From contig JAQUUH010000006.1 of the NCBI GenBank assembly GCA_028693955.1, positions 1-47,937 on the forward strand: a DNA stretch of 47,937 nucleotides. The letters run 5' to 3'. Positions 1 through 9,784 of this stretch are shown here, one piece after another. The number at the start of each line of letters is the position of its first letter. The first letter of the stretch is position 1. The stretch is from Bacilli bacterium (lineage in GTDB: Bacteria > Bacillota_I > Bacilli_A > RFN20 > UBA1709). The translations under genes and the position numbers were made by a program. A model generated the notes under the pieces. It was given only the letters and a program-made list of their open reading frames with translations, made no database searches and had not been told where the DNA came from.

Positions 1-302
<302 letters not shown>

Positions 303-307
303 TTACA

Positions 308-336
308 ATTCTAACAAATATATAGTCTTATTTCAA
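308..336 (-). promoter_or_regulatory. Sigma-A-type promoter for guaB (TTGAAA-N17-TAGAAT)
   Basis: Read on the reverse strand: tttcaa 331-336 and attcta 308-313, 17-nt spacer. Confidence 0.6.
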
Positions 337-365
337 TATCATTAGTGTAAAAATTATAATATGCT

Positions 366-394
366 TTGCATAAGCAAAAATTATTATTTATAAT
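366..394 (+). promoter_or_regulatory. Sigma-A-type promoter for the cysteine desulfurase operon (TTGCAT-N17-TATAAT)
   Basis: TTGCAT 366-371, TATAAT 389-394, 17-nt spacer; followed by GAGGTG SD and ATG at 418. Confidence 0.65.
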
Positions 395-417
395 ATAGTA
401 GATTTAGAGGTGATAAT

Positions 418-1533
418 ATGATTTATCTAGACTATAGTGCAACTACACCTGTTAATATTAAAGTTCTTAAATATTTTGAAGATGTTTCCCTTAGATATAT
501 AGGAAATGCAAATTCAATTCATTCTCTAGGGAAAAACTCTTTTAAAGCTATTAATAGTTGTAGTAAAAAAATATCATCACTTTTAAAGTTAAAAGATCAA
601 GAAATAATTTATACAAGTGGAGCAACAGAGTCTAATAATCTAGCAATCAAAGGAATAGCTTTTAAATATGCAAATCAATCTAAACAAATAATTACTACTT
701 ATTATGAGCATTCTTCAATAATTGCCTCAATAAATTACATGAGAACCCTTGGATTTAAAGTTCAAATAGTTAATAGTAACAATAAAGGTATTGTTGATTT
801 AGAACATCTTAAAAAATTAATCAATGATGATACTGTACTCGTTTCAATTGGTTCAGTAAATAGTGAAATTGGAATACGTCAACCAATAAATGAAATAAAC
901 AAAATTGTAAAGCAACATAAAAACTGTATTTTTCATTGTGATATGACACAAAGTATAGGAAAAGAAAGAATTGATTTATCACAAATTGATTTAATTTCCT
1001 TTTCTGCCCATAAATTTTATGGAATCAAAGGAGTTGGAGCTTTAATTAAGAAAAATAATTTACAATTAGACCCACAAATTCATGGTGGAAAAAGCACAAC
1101 AATATATAGAAGTGGAACTCCTGCAACACCATTAATTCTTTCAATGGGAAAAGCCTTAGAATTAATGTATGTAAACTTTGATAAAAAATATAATCATGTA
1201 GCAATGATAAATAAATATTTACGGGGAGAACTTGAAAAGATTAAGGAAATTAAAATAAATAGTACTATAGAATGTTTACCTCATATATTAAATATTAGTA
1301 TCCCTTCTTTTTCCAGTAAAAAGATGGTGAAAGAATTGGCTAAAAATGATATATATATATCTAATCACACAGCATGTTCAAGCGATGAATCAAAATCTCT
1401 TGCAATTTATGCTTTAACTAATGATTTAAAATTAGCAAGAACGAGTATTAGAATAAGTTTATCTTATCTTACTACTAAAAAGGAAATTAATATGCTCGTT
1501 GAGCAAATAAAAAGGATGTTAAAGAATGTTTAA
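418..1533 (+). CDS. Cysteine desulfurase family protein (NifS/IscS-like, class V aminotransferase)
   Basis: MIYLDYSATTPVN, YTSGATESNNLAIKG, PLP-lysine motif SFSAHKFYGIKG, candidate catalytic Cys in NHTACSSDES. Confidence 0.9.
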   Translation: MIYLDYSATTPVNIKVLKYFEDVSLRYIGNANSIHSLGKNSFKAINSCSKKISSLLKLKDQEIIYTSGATESNNLAIKGIAFKYANQSKQIITTYYEHSSIIASINYMRTLGFKVQIVNSNNKGIVDLEHLKKLINDDTVLVSIGSVNSEIGIRQPINEINKIVKQHKNCIFHCDMTQSIGKERIDLSQIDLISFSAHKFYGIKGVGALIKKNNLQLDPQIHGGKSTTIYRSGTPATPLILSMGKALELMYVNFDKKYNHVAMINKYLRGELEKIKEIKINSTIECLPHILNISIPSFSSKKMVKELAKNDIYISNHTACSSDESKSLAIYALTNDLKLARTSIRISLSYLTTKKEINMLVEQIKRMLKNV

Positions 1534-1798
1534 AATTATTATTATAAGCGCCTTATGGTGTCCAAGTTGTTTGATTATGAGTGAGAAATACGATAGATTA
1601 AAATCTGAATTTAGCAATTTTGAATATATTAATTTTGATTTTGATTTTGATAAAGACAAAACAGCAAAATATAATATTGGTAAAATTTTACCAATATTAA
1701 TTATTGAAAAAAATAATGAAGAAATTTTAAGAATTATTGGTGAAAAGTCATACAAAGAATTAAAAAAACAAATCGAGGAGTTAATAAATGATAAGTAA
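1526..1798 (+). CDS. Small thioredoxin-like protein with CPSC motif
   Basis: 90 aa; IIISALWCPSCLIMSEKYDRLKSEF. Start codon overlaps the desulfurase stop (ATGTTTAA). Confidence 0.75.
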   Translation: MFKIIIISALWCPSCLIMSEKYDRLKSEFSNFEYINFDFDFDKDKTAKYNIGKILPILIIEKNNEEILRIIGEKSYKELKKQIEELINDK

Positions 1799-3008
1799 AT
1801 TTTTGAAGTCTATATTTTTAGGTCTTTCATTATTATTTACTTCAATAAACCCCATAAGTATTAAAAGTCTTGATACAAATGTGGCCAATGAAGTTAATAT
1901 TTATTTTTTTCATGTTGAAAATTGTAGTAGTTGTGCAAAAATTGAAAATCTTTTGGATGATATTAAAAAAGAATACGAAAATGTTAATATCATTAAATAC
2001 ATGATTAATGATGATAACCCCGAAAGTGCTGAATTATTAAATAAAATAGCTGAAGCATTTGATGAAGATCAAGTTGCAACTCCTTTTGTAACTTTAGGTG
2101 GTAAACATTATGTCGGTTATAATGTCTATGTGAGCGCTCAAATAACAAAGTATGTTGAGAAATATACAAATAATGATTTTATTGATGTGACCTCAAAAAT
2201 AATAAATAATCAGCCAATTAGTAATAGTGATTTTGATTTATCAAGTGATGATGAGTTTTATTTACCAATAATTGGAAATATTAATATCAAAAACACTTCT
2301 TTAATACTAATATCTGTTGTTCTTGGACTTGTTGATGGATTTAATCCTTGTGCAATGTGGGTTTTAATATTTTTAATAACCTTACTTTTACCAACAAAAG
2401 ATAAAAAAAGAATTTGGATAATTGGGGGAATATTTTTACTAACATCAGCCATTTTTTATTTCATAATAATGATGGCATGGATAGAAACAATTTCTTTAAT
2501 CAGTGCAAAAACCATTTTCCAAATAATAATTGGTGCTTTTGCGATGGGAGCAGGTATATACAATTTATATAACTTTTTTAAGAATTTAAAAAATAAAGAT
2601 GTTGGATGTGAAGTAACAAATGAAAATCAACGCATGAAACTTATGCAAAGAATTCAAAGACTGACATCTCAAAAAAGTTTGCTAATTGCTGTAGGTGGAG
2701 TCATTGTTTTGGCAATTGTTGTAAATTTTATTGAACTTGCATGCTCTACAGGCTTACCAGTATTATTTTCTCAAATATTACTTATTAACAACATTTCTGG
2801 TATACAAGCAATAGGTTATGTACTAGTTTATATATTATTTTTCCTAATTGATGATCTTTTTGTTTTTATTACAGTTATTACAACTTTAAAACTTAAAGGT
2901 ATTTCAAATAAAATTGGCAAATATTCTAGTCTAATTGGTGGAATAATTATGCTTTTAATAGGCATTTTAATGATTTTCTTTCCAAATATTATAATGTTGA
3001 ATTTTTAA
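1788..3008 (+). CDS. Glutaredoxin/thioredoxin-like domain (CSSC) fused to CcdA/DsbD-like membrane domain; thiol-disulfide transporter-like protein
   Basis: N-terminal hydrophobic segment, FFHVENCSSCAKIENLL redox motif, then several TM segments with GLVDGFNPCAMWVL and ELACSTGLPVLFSQ typical of the CcdA/DsbD family. Overlaps the upstream ORF. Confidence 0.78.
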   Translation: MISKFLKSIFLGLSLLFTSINPISIKSLDTNVANEVNIYFFHVENCSSCAKIENLLDDIKKEYENVNIIKYMINDDNPESAELLNKIAEAFDEDQVATPFVTLGGKHYVGYNVYVSAQITKYVEKYTNNDFIDVTSKIINNQPISNSDFDLSSDDEFYLPIIGNINIKNTSLILISVVLGLVDGFNPCAMWVLIFLITLLLPTKDKKRIWIIGGIFLLTSAIFYFIIMMAWIETISLISAKTIFQIIIGAFAMGAGIYNLYNFFKNLKNKDVGCEVTNENQRMKLMQRIQRLTSQKSLLIAVGGVIVLAIVVNFIELACSTGLPVLFSQILLINNISGIQAIGYVLVYILFFLIDDLFVFITVITTLKLKGISNKIGKYSSLIGGIIMLLIGILMIFFPNIIMLNF

Positions 3009-3012
3009 AATA

Positions 3013-3038
3013 AAAGAATAGTTGCAAAACTATTCTTT
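3013..3038. terminator. Bidirectional intrinsic terminator between convergent genes
   Basis: AAAGAATAGTT-GCAA-AACTATTCTTT, 11-bp perfect stem between a + stop at 3008 and a - stop at 3037. Confidence 0.7.
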
Positions 3039-3354
3039 ATAATTTATTATATTTTTTTGAAGTATCCTTTGATTTATCTAAAGGATATTTTTCTTCGTTT
3101 TTAAGCATTTTTTTACTTATAATATCACTAACATTTAATTCTAATTCATCGCACATTTGCAAACAATATATTAACACATCAGCTAATTCATCTTTTACAT
3201 TATCAATATCATAATTATTGTCATCCCACTGAAAACATTCAAGTAATTCTCCGGCTTCAATTACTATAGATTTTGCTAAGTTAGCTGGAGTATGAAACTG
3301 CTTCCAATTTCTTTCATCTCTAAATTTCACAATTTTTTTAATAATATCTTCCAT
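3037..3354 (-). CDS. MazG-like nucleotide pyrophosphohydrolase
   Basis: LAKSIVIEAGELLECFQWDDNN...DELADVLIYCLQMCDEL matches the all-alpha NTP-PPase (ExxE...ExxD) pattern. Confidence 0.85.
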   Translation of the reverse strand: MEDIIKKIVKFRDERNWKQFHTPANLAKSIVIEAGELLECFQWDDNNYDIDNVKDELADVLIYCLQMCDELELNVSDIISKKMLKNEEKYPLDKSKDTSKKYNKL

Positions 3355-3367
3355 TAATAAATCCTCC

Positions 3368-4066
3368 CTATAAAATGCTTTTTATATCTTCCAAACTAGT
3401 AATAATATAATTAATATTTAAATCATAATTTATGGTGCTTTTTTTATTGTTGTACCAAATACAATCTATTTTCATATTATTAGCCCCTTGAATATCGCTT
3501 CCCAAAGAATCACCTATTATTATTAAATCCTCTTTTTTAAAAGAACTTAAATTATATTTTTTAAAAACAAAATTAAAATACTCAACTCTAGGTTTATTAA
3601 AACCTGCTTCTTCAGAATAAACAACGCCATCAATATATTTATCTATTCCTGATATTTTTAATCTTTTATTTTGAACACTTATAACACCATTTGTCACAAT
3701 TATTATTTCATATTTTTTTTGGAGATATTCTAAAATTTCTAAACAATTATCTTCATAAAAAATAATTTCGCTTAAATAATTTAAAAATTTAGAATTTAAA
3801 ACTTCATAGTCAATATTTGTTTTGATATTTTCAAAAGTTTTTTTAAATCTTTCTATAACTAACTTTTCCTTACTAATAAAACCTTTTTCAAAATTTAACC
3901 AATATTCTTCGTTTATTTTTTTATATTTTTTGTACAATTTGGCATCATAAACAATATTATAATCTCGAACTATTTTTTTAAAAGCTTCAATTTCAGCTTT
4001 ATCAAAATTTAATAAAGTATTATCCAAATCTATTAATACTATTTTATACATTTTTCTTTTTATCAT
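3368..4066 (-). CDS. HAD-superfamily hydrolase (YjjG-like); start may be the internal ATG at 4051
   Basis: IDLDNTLLNFD motif I, IVTNGV motif II, KP-x-EYF, IGDSLGSDIQGANN motif IV. Confidence 0.85.
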   Translation of the reverse strand: MIKRKMYKIVLIDLDNTLLNFDKAEIEAFKKIVRDYNIVYDAKLYKKYKKINEEYWLNFEKGFISKEKLVIERFKKTFENIKTNIDYEVLNSKFLNYLSEIIFYEDNCLEILEYLQKKYEIIIVTNGVISVQNKRLKISGIDKYIDGVVYSEEAGFNKPRVEYFNFVFKKYNLSSFKKEDLIIIGDSLGSDIQGANNMKIDCIWYNNKKSTINYDLNINYIITSLEDIKSIL

Positions 4067-4274
4067 ATTTCATTCTTACCAATTCATATAAAATGAAAGG
4101 AATTACTCCTAAAAGTGGACCAAATTTATTAGGAATTGACCAATTTACTTCTCCACTTGCATTCCACTGCATCGGAATTTGTTCAGGTAAATAGGGAGTA
4201 ACAAAAAACATTATCAAAACTGGTATTATTAAAATACATAAATCTAAAACTATCCTTTTTACTTTTGAATTCAT
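4044..4274 (-). CDS. Short DUF1648-like membrane protein
   Basis: 76 aa; VTPYLPEQIPMQWNASGEVNWSIPNKFG is the DUF1648/SdpI-like signature; stop overlaps the downstream HAD start region. Confidence 0.7.
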   Translation of the reverse strand: MNSKVKRIVLDLCILIIPVLIMFFVTPYLPEQIPMQWNASGEVNWSIPNKFGPLLGVIPFILYELVRMKYDKKKNV

Positions 4275-4279
4275 TCATA

Positions 4280-5110
4280 TCATTCCTTTCTTATATCATA
4301 ATCTTCAATAATATTAAGCCCCAGTTCCCTAGCAAATTTTTCAATTACTTTTGTAATTTCATCATTAAAATTTTGATAATCATGCGCATCTCTTCCAATA
4401 ACTATTTTAGCGTTAGGATATTGCTTAACAATTTTCCAAAACTCACTTCGCGGATAATAAAATTCGTTAAATTTATTTTTTCCAAGATGAACTGCTCCAC
4501 AGTTCAATTCTATAAAAACATCATTTTTTATTGTAGACTCAACAATTCTTCTTGTTATTTGCTCACATTTTTCATCCCATTTATGAAGTATGTCATCTTT
4601 TGATATATAATTAAACATAAAAATATCTGGATGAGCTAAAAAAGAAAATAATTTTGTATCTAAAGCTTCTTCAATTGTATTTGCGAATCCATCAATATTA
4701 TCAAACCTAGTGGTTGTTTCATAAACATTCATTATTTTATTATTATATTGATAAAAATGTGGACCAAGAATTAAATAGTCAACTTTATTTTTAAGCCATT
4801 TATAGTAATCAATATGATTACTTAAATATTCTATTTCAAGACCTTTATAAATCTTTATTTTGTCAGCATACTTTAATTTACATTCATCAATCTGCTTAAA
4901 ATAGATGTTTTCCATTTGTTCAAGTCGCATATGTCTTTGCAACCACAAATAATGATATGTATTTTTGTCCATAAATGATTCTGGTATAGTACCATGATCA
5001 CTCATGCCAATTATTCTAAAACCTTTTGCAATTGCCGATTTAACATAATCTTCAGTTTCACCAACAGCGTGATTACATAACTTAGTATGGGTATGAAAAT
5101 TTATATGCAC
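4280..5110 (-). CDS. PHP-domain histidinol-phosphatase (HisJ family)
   Basis: HINFHTHTKLCNHAVGETEDYVKSAIAKGFRIIGMSDH; ORF track begins at 5134, but GAGGTG SD favours a GTG start at 5110. Confidence 0.85.
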   Translation of the reverse strand: MHINFHTHTKLCNHAVGETEDYVKSAIAKGFRIIGMSDHGTIPESFMDKNTYHYLWLQRHMRLEQMENIYFKQIDECKLKYADKIKIYKGLEIEYLSNHIDYYKWLKNKVDYLILGPHFYQYNNKIMNVYETTTRFDNIDGFANTIEEALDTKLFSFLAHPDIFMFNYISKDDILHKWDEKCEQITRRIVESTIKNDVFIELNCGAVHLGKNKFNEFYYPRSEFWKIVKQYPNAKIVIGRDAHDYQNFNDEITKVIEKFARELGLNIIEDYDIRKE

Positions 5111-5163
5111 ATGATTCACCTCTAATGCTCTCATTTTAACATCATGGAAAGGTATTTAAAAGA

Positions 5164-5195
5164 AAATAAATTATAGTATGAACTATAATTTATTT
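5164..5195 (-). terminator. Terminator hairpin at the glnA 3' end
   Basis: AAATAAATTATAGT-loop-ACTATAATTTATTT, 14-bp perfect stem followed on the reverse strand by TTCTTTT; overlaps the glnA stop. Confidence 0.55.
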
Positions 5196-6523
5196 AAATA
5201 ATAATCTATTTCCCATTTTGTTACTTGAGTTCTATATTTTTCCCATTCACACATTTTTGCTTCTATAAATTTATTATATGTATGATTACCTAAGCATTCT
5301 ACAAGCAAATCATCTTTTTTCAAAAATTCTATTGCTTCTTTTAGATTTTCTGGTAAACTTCCAATTTTTAATGAGTTTAATTCTTCTTGAGTTGCATTAA
5401 ACAAATTCTTACTAACATTTTCTATTGGAATTTCACAGTTTTCTATTCCATCTAATCCAGCAGATAATATCGCTGCTGTTGCTAGATAAGGATTAGTACT
5501 AGAATCCACACTTCTAATCTCAGTTCTAGTCGAAGAGCCTCTAACAGAAGGAATTCTAATCATAGTAGAACGATTTGAATCTGCCCAAGCAATATAGCAA
5601 GGTGCCTCGTAGCCTGAAACTAAACGTTTATAACTGTTTACTGTTGGATTAGTTACAGCACATAATCCATGTGAATGATTTAAAATACCACTAATCCATT
5701 TTCTACATATTTTACTAAGACCATTTGCATCTTGTGGATCATCAAAGGCATTATTACCATTAATATCTTGTAATGAACAATTAGTGTGCATTCCATTACC
5801 CGCAAAACCCTCTACTGGCTTTGGCATAAAAGTAGCATATAATCCATATTTACGAGCAATATTTTTTACCACTATTTTAAATGTTTGAATATTATCACAA
5901 GCTGATAATGCATCAGCATATGTGAAATTAATTTCATTTTGACCAGGTCCAACCTCGTGATGAGAAACTTCCATTTTAAACCCCATATTTTCTAAAGAAA
6001 TTACAATATCTCTTCGACACTCTTCTGCTCTATCTATTGGTGCCATATCAAAATATCCACCATGATCAGAAAACTCTAATTTAGCACTTCCATTATCTTT
6101 GGTTTTTAACAAATAAAACTCAGCTTCAAATCCTACATTAAATTTTGAAAAACCAAATTTTTCCATTTTCTGTAAATTTCTTTTTAAAATATATCGAGGA
6201 TCACCTTCAAATGGATTACCATTAGGTTTATAAACATCACAAATCAATCTTGCAACCTTAGGACCTGTCTTATTTTCCCAATCAAGAATCAAAAAAGTTG
6301 AAAAATCGGGATGTAAATACATATCTGCTTCATTAATACGAATAAAGCCCTCAATTGAAGAACCATCAAACATTATTTTGTTATCTAAGGCCTTCTCCAA
6401 TTGTGATGAAGGAATTTCCACACTTTTGACCATCCCTAACATATCACTAAATTGTAAGCAAATATATCTAATATCTTCTTTATTAACTATTTCTAATATG
6501 TCTTTTTTTGTATATTTTTCCAT
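5183..6523 (-). CDS. glnA: Glutamine synthetase type I
   Basis: FDGSSIEGFIRINEADMYLHPD, HHEVGPGQNEINF, NGMHTNCSL, NRSTMIRIPSVRGSSTRTEIRS. Confidence 0.97.
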   Translation of the reverse strand: MEKYTKKDILEIVNKEDIRYICLQFSDMLGMVKSVEIPSSQLEKALDNKIMFDGSSIEGFIRINEADMYLHPDFSTFLILDWENKTGPKVARLICDVYKPNGNPFEGDPRYILKRNLQKMEKFGFSKFNVGFEAEFYLLKTKDNGSAKLEFSDHGGYFDMAPIDRAEECRRDIVISLENMGFKMEVSHHEVGPGQNEINFTYADALSACDNIQTFKIVVKNIARKYGLYATFMPKPVEGFAGNGMHTNCSLQDINGNNAFDDPQDANGLSKICRKWISGILNHSHGLCAVTNPTVNSYKRLVSGYEAPCYIAWADSNRSTMIRIPSVRGSSTRTEIRSVDSSTNPYLATAAILSAGLDGIENCEIPIENVSKNLFNATQEELNSLKIGSLPENLKEAIEFLKKDDLLVECLGNHTYNKFIEAKMCEWEKYRTQVTKWEIDYYLNKL

Positions 6524-6602
6524 TCCTTCACTCTCCTTATAAAAAAATAATATAGTATAAATATATTACTAATAGACTGTTTTATGCAAGGATTTTTTAA
6601 TA

Positions 6603-6627
6603 AAAAAAAGATGCAAAGCATCTTTTT
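6603..6627 (-). terminator. Intrinsic terminator downstream of the M42 peptidase
   Basis: AAAAAGATGC-AAA-GCATCTTTTT with a T-run on the reverse strand. Confidence 0.65.
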
Positions 6628-6632
6628 AAAAT

Positions 6633-7712
6633 TTATCTTTTACTTTCTTGAAGTTTTTGATACATTTTTTTATCGCATCTCATACAAAATTCTGTTAGAA
6701 GATCTATTGCTGCCAAATAATCCGTTTCATGAACTATTCCATAGTGAGAATGAATATATCTTGCAGGTATTGATAATGTACAATTAACCACTCCTTCTCC
6801 AAATATATGCATAGCGCCAGAATCTGTTCCACCAGCCGCCAACATATCAAATGTATAAGGTATATTCTTCTCTTTACAAATATCAATTAATGTATTAATT
6901 AATGCCTTATGCCCAATAACACTACCATCTGCAAATGAAATTGAAACACCCTTACCCAACTTTGCTTCTGTACTCATTCCAGGAACATCTCCTGCAATTG
7001 TTACATCAAGAGCAAAAGCAATATCAGGTTTTACAGCGTAAACAGCAGTTCTTGCGCCTCTAAGACCAACTTCTTCTTGAACCGTTCCAACAGCATAAAC
7101 AGCATTAGGATGATTTTTGCCTTTTAAATTATGTAATACCTCAATTCCAACAGCAGCCCCTAGACGATCATCAAATGCTTTAGCAGCCCAATATTTTGGA
7201 TCTGCTAGTTGCATGAATTCTGCTACAGGAGTAACAGGATCTCCAGGACGAATTCCTAATTTTTCAACTTCATCTTTACTTGAAATACCAATATCAACAT
7301 AAATCTGCTTTAAGTCCATTACTTTATTTCTTTGATCTGGTTGTAAAACATGAGGGGCAGTTGACCCTACAATTCCCATGAATTTTTTGCCTTCACTAGT
7401 ACAAACTTCCAATCTTTGACTTAATAATACATGTGGCCACCATCCACCAATTGGATGTAATCTTAGATATCCTTCAGATTCTATTTTACTTACTAAAAAT
7501 CCAACTTCATCAATATGACCTGCTATCATAATTTTTAAATCATCACTACCGTTTTGTTTAGCAATTATTGATCCAAGATTATCATAACTTAATTCATCAT
7601 AATAGCCTTCAACATATTTTTTAAAAACACGACTAGCATTTTTCTCATGACCAGAAATACCATCTACTTCAGTAAATTCTTTTATAAATTTTATTCTTTC
7701 TTTATTCTCCAT
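6633..7712 (-). CDS. M42-family aminopeptidase (glutamyl aminopeptidase/endoglucanase-like)
   Basis: MIAGHIDEVGFLV, AKAFDDRLGAAVGIEVL, GTVQEEVGLRGA, AAGGTDSGAMH, HSHYGIVHETD. Confidence 0.93.
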   Translation of the reverse strand: MENKERIKFIKEFTEVDGISGHEKNASRVFKKYVEGYYDELSYDNLGSIIAKQNGSDDLKIMIAGHIDEVGFLVSKIESEGYLRLHPIGGWWPHVLLSQRLEVCTSEGKKFMGIVGSTAPHVLQPDQRNKVMDLKQIYVDIGISSKDEVEKLGIRPGDPVTPVAEFMQLADPKYWAAKAFDDRLGAAVGIEVLHNLKGKNHPNAVYAVGTVQEEVGLRGARTAVYAVKPDIAFALDVTIAGDVPGMSTEAKLGKGVSISFADGSVIGHKALINTLIDICKEKNIPYTFDMLAAGGTDSGAMHIFGEGVVNCTLSIPARYIHSHYGIVHETDYLAAIDLLTEFCMRCDKKMYQKLQESKR

Positions 7713-7789
7713 AATTATCGCTCCCTTACAAAGATATATTATATATATATCTTGTATTAATTACAATTGACAAAGCGCTTACATCTTTT

Positions 7790-9262
7790 CTACCTATTAA
7801 ATAATTTTGAAAGTGAGGATAGATAACTTATTATACTTTCATCAATAAGATTTGGATTTAACATGAAACCCCAATTTCCTTTAGCAATACCTGGCGTATT
7901 CATTCTTTTCAAATTTATATCTCCAATGACATCTTGAATAGAAAATATTACCAAAGATGCATTACTTCTACTCAATAATTTCATTAATTTTCTATTAAGT
8001 TCATGCTCTGTTTCTATTCCAGAATAAGAATATACCTGTCTTTTAGTATCATTATCTAAATTGTTCCACCACCTTGAGATTATCTCATTATCATGTGTGC
8101 CCAAATATGCAACACAATTTTTTTCATAATTATGAGGTAAATATGGGTTTTTAGAATCATTATTAAAAGCAAATTGCAGTATTTTCATACCTGGAATTTT
8201 ATAATAATTTCTTAATTTCATAACACTTTGAGGAATATCTCCCAAATCTTCAGCAATTATTTCACAATTTTTTGCGGATTTAATTATTACATCTAATAAT
8301 TTCTTTCCTTCTCCTTTAATATAATGTCCCTTGCTAGCATCTTTGTTATGACTAGGAATAATATAGTAACTATCAAAAGCTCTAAAATGATCTATTCTCA
8401 AAACATCACATAGCCTACTTGCATGCTTAATTCTATTTCTCCAAAATTTATAATTATTTTTTCTCATAATATTGTAATCATAAATTGGATTTCCCCATAA
8501 TTGTCCTTTTACTGACATCGAATCTGGAGAAGCACCTGATAAATATTTTGGTTTTCTATTTTGATTTAACAAAAAACTTTTTTGATTTTTCCAAACATCA
8601 ACAGAATTATATGAAACATACATTGGAATATCTCCAATTAATTTTATGTCATATTTTTTCAGCATATTTTTAAAATCATTATATTGTTTATAAAATAAAT
8701 ACTGTACATATTTATAATAATCTATTTCTTTTTCCAATTTTTCTTGGTACTCTAAAATGGTTTTTTTATTTCTTTTTACTAATGGTAATGGCCATTCATC
8801 CCATTGTTTTTTAAAATAATCAAATAATGACATAAATAATGCATAATCATTTAGCCAAGATTTGTTTTCAAAAACAAATTCTTCATATTCGTCTAATTTA
8901 TTTCTAATTTTAAATTTATTATAACTTATTAATAGTAATTTATCTTTAATTTCTCTAGCTTTTTTATAATCTGTTATATACATCTTAGATATTGGAATTT
9001 CTTCTAAATCAACTAATTCTAAAAAATTATCTTCAACTAATTTTTCTATATCAATCAAATATATATTACCTGCAAAAGAATCAGAAGATGAATATGGAGA
9101 ATTTTCAGCATCTATAGGATTAAGTGGAAGTATTTGCCAATATTTTTGCCCAGAATCATGTAAAAAACTTGCAAACTTCTCGGCCTCTTTTCCTAAAGAT
9201 CCGATAAAATAGTTTGATGGAAGGCTAGAAATATGCATTAAAATCCCACTTGCTCTATCCAC
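7790..9262 (-). CDS. malQ: 4-alpha-glucanotransferase
   Basis: RASGILMHISSLPSNYFIGSLG, WQILPLNPID, LRIDHFRAFDSYY, IAEDLGDIP, YLGTHDNEII; GTG start. Confidence 0.95.
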   Translation of the reverse strand: MDRASGILMHISSLPSNYFIGSLGKEAEKFASFLHDSGQKYWQILPLNPIDAENSPYSSSDSFAGNIYLIDIEKLVEDNFLELVDLEEIPISKMYITDYKKAREIKDKLLLISYNKFKIRNKLDEYEEFVFENKSWLNDYALFMSLFDYFKKQWDEWPLPLVKRNKKTILEYQEKLEKEIDYYKYVQYLFYKQYNDFKNMLKKYDIKLIGDIPMYVSYNSVDVWKNQKSFLLNQNRKPKYLSGASPDSMSVKGQLWGNPIYDYNIMRKNNYKFWRNRIKHASRLCDVLRIDHFRAFDSYYIIPSHNKDASKGHYIKGEGKKLLDVIIKSAKNCEIIAEDLGDIPQSVMKLRNYYKIPGMKILQFAFNNDSKNPYLPHNYEKNCVAYLGTHDNEIISRWWNNLDNDTKRQVYSYSGIETEHELNRKLMKLLSRSNASLVIFSIQDVIGDINLKRMNTPGIAKGNWGFMLNPNLIDESIISYLSSLSKLFNR

Positions 9263-9273
9263 ACTATCACTCC

Positions 9274-9774
9274 TTAATAATTATTCTCTTGTCTTTGATA
9301 ATTTATTTTATTTTTTGCATAATAAGCACTTAAAATCTCATTATATGAATATCCTAGTTTTTCACCAAGTCCTAAAAATCTCGATAGCAGGTGTTTATAT
9401 GTCATTAAATTTAGATTATTATAAAGATTACAAGCACTGTTATATAAATCCAAAAAGCACTCAGTCATAGAAATATTTTTTTTACAGTTAAAAACCTCAG
9501 TTTTTTCCCTATCAATATATTTTAAGAAAATACCTAATGAAACAACAAAATGAATACCATCAACATATTCTTCTAATACAATTTTTTTATCTGAAGATGG
9601 CTTTAAACTCCAATATTTAAAACAACGAGTCTCATTAGCCAATTCCCCAATTTCCACTAAGAATGCAAGTATTCTTTTCTTATAAGTGTTTTCATAATCT
9701 ACATTATGAAGAGAATGAATATGGCTATCTAATTTTTCTTGCATATCAAATATTTCTTGTAAATTATAAAACAT
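9274..9774 (-). CDS. Dimeric dUTPase-like (dUTPase_2/MazG superfamily) protein
   Basis: MFYNLQEIFDMQEKLDSHI, AFLVEIGELANETRCFKYW, LEEYVDGIHFVVSLG. Confidence 0.78.
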   Translation of the reverse strand: MFYNLQEIFDMQEKLDSHIHSLHNVDYENTYKKRILAFLVEIGELANETRCFKYWSLKPSSDKKIVLEEYVDGIHFVVSLGIFLKYIDREKTEVFNCKKNISMTECFLDLYNSACNLYNNLNLMTYKHLLSRFLGLGEKLGYSYNEILSAYYAKNKINYQRQENNY

Positions 9775-9784
9775 TTTATCACCC

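Noticed and set aside
1638-1665. Short AT-rich tandem repeat (ttttgattttgattttgat)
   Set aside because: Codes NFDFDFDKDK inside an intact ORF; too short to be a repeat element.
1519-1755. 78-aa minus-strand ORF
   Set aside because: Antisense to the CPSC thioredoxin-like gene; mirror composition.
4265-4603. 112-aa + strand ORF
   Set aside because: Antisense to the PHP phosphatase; no homology signal.
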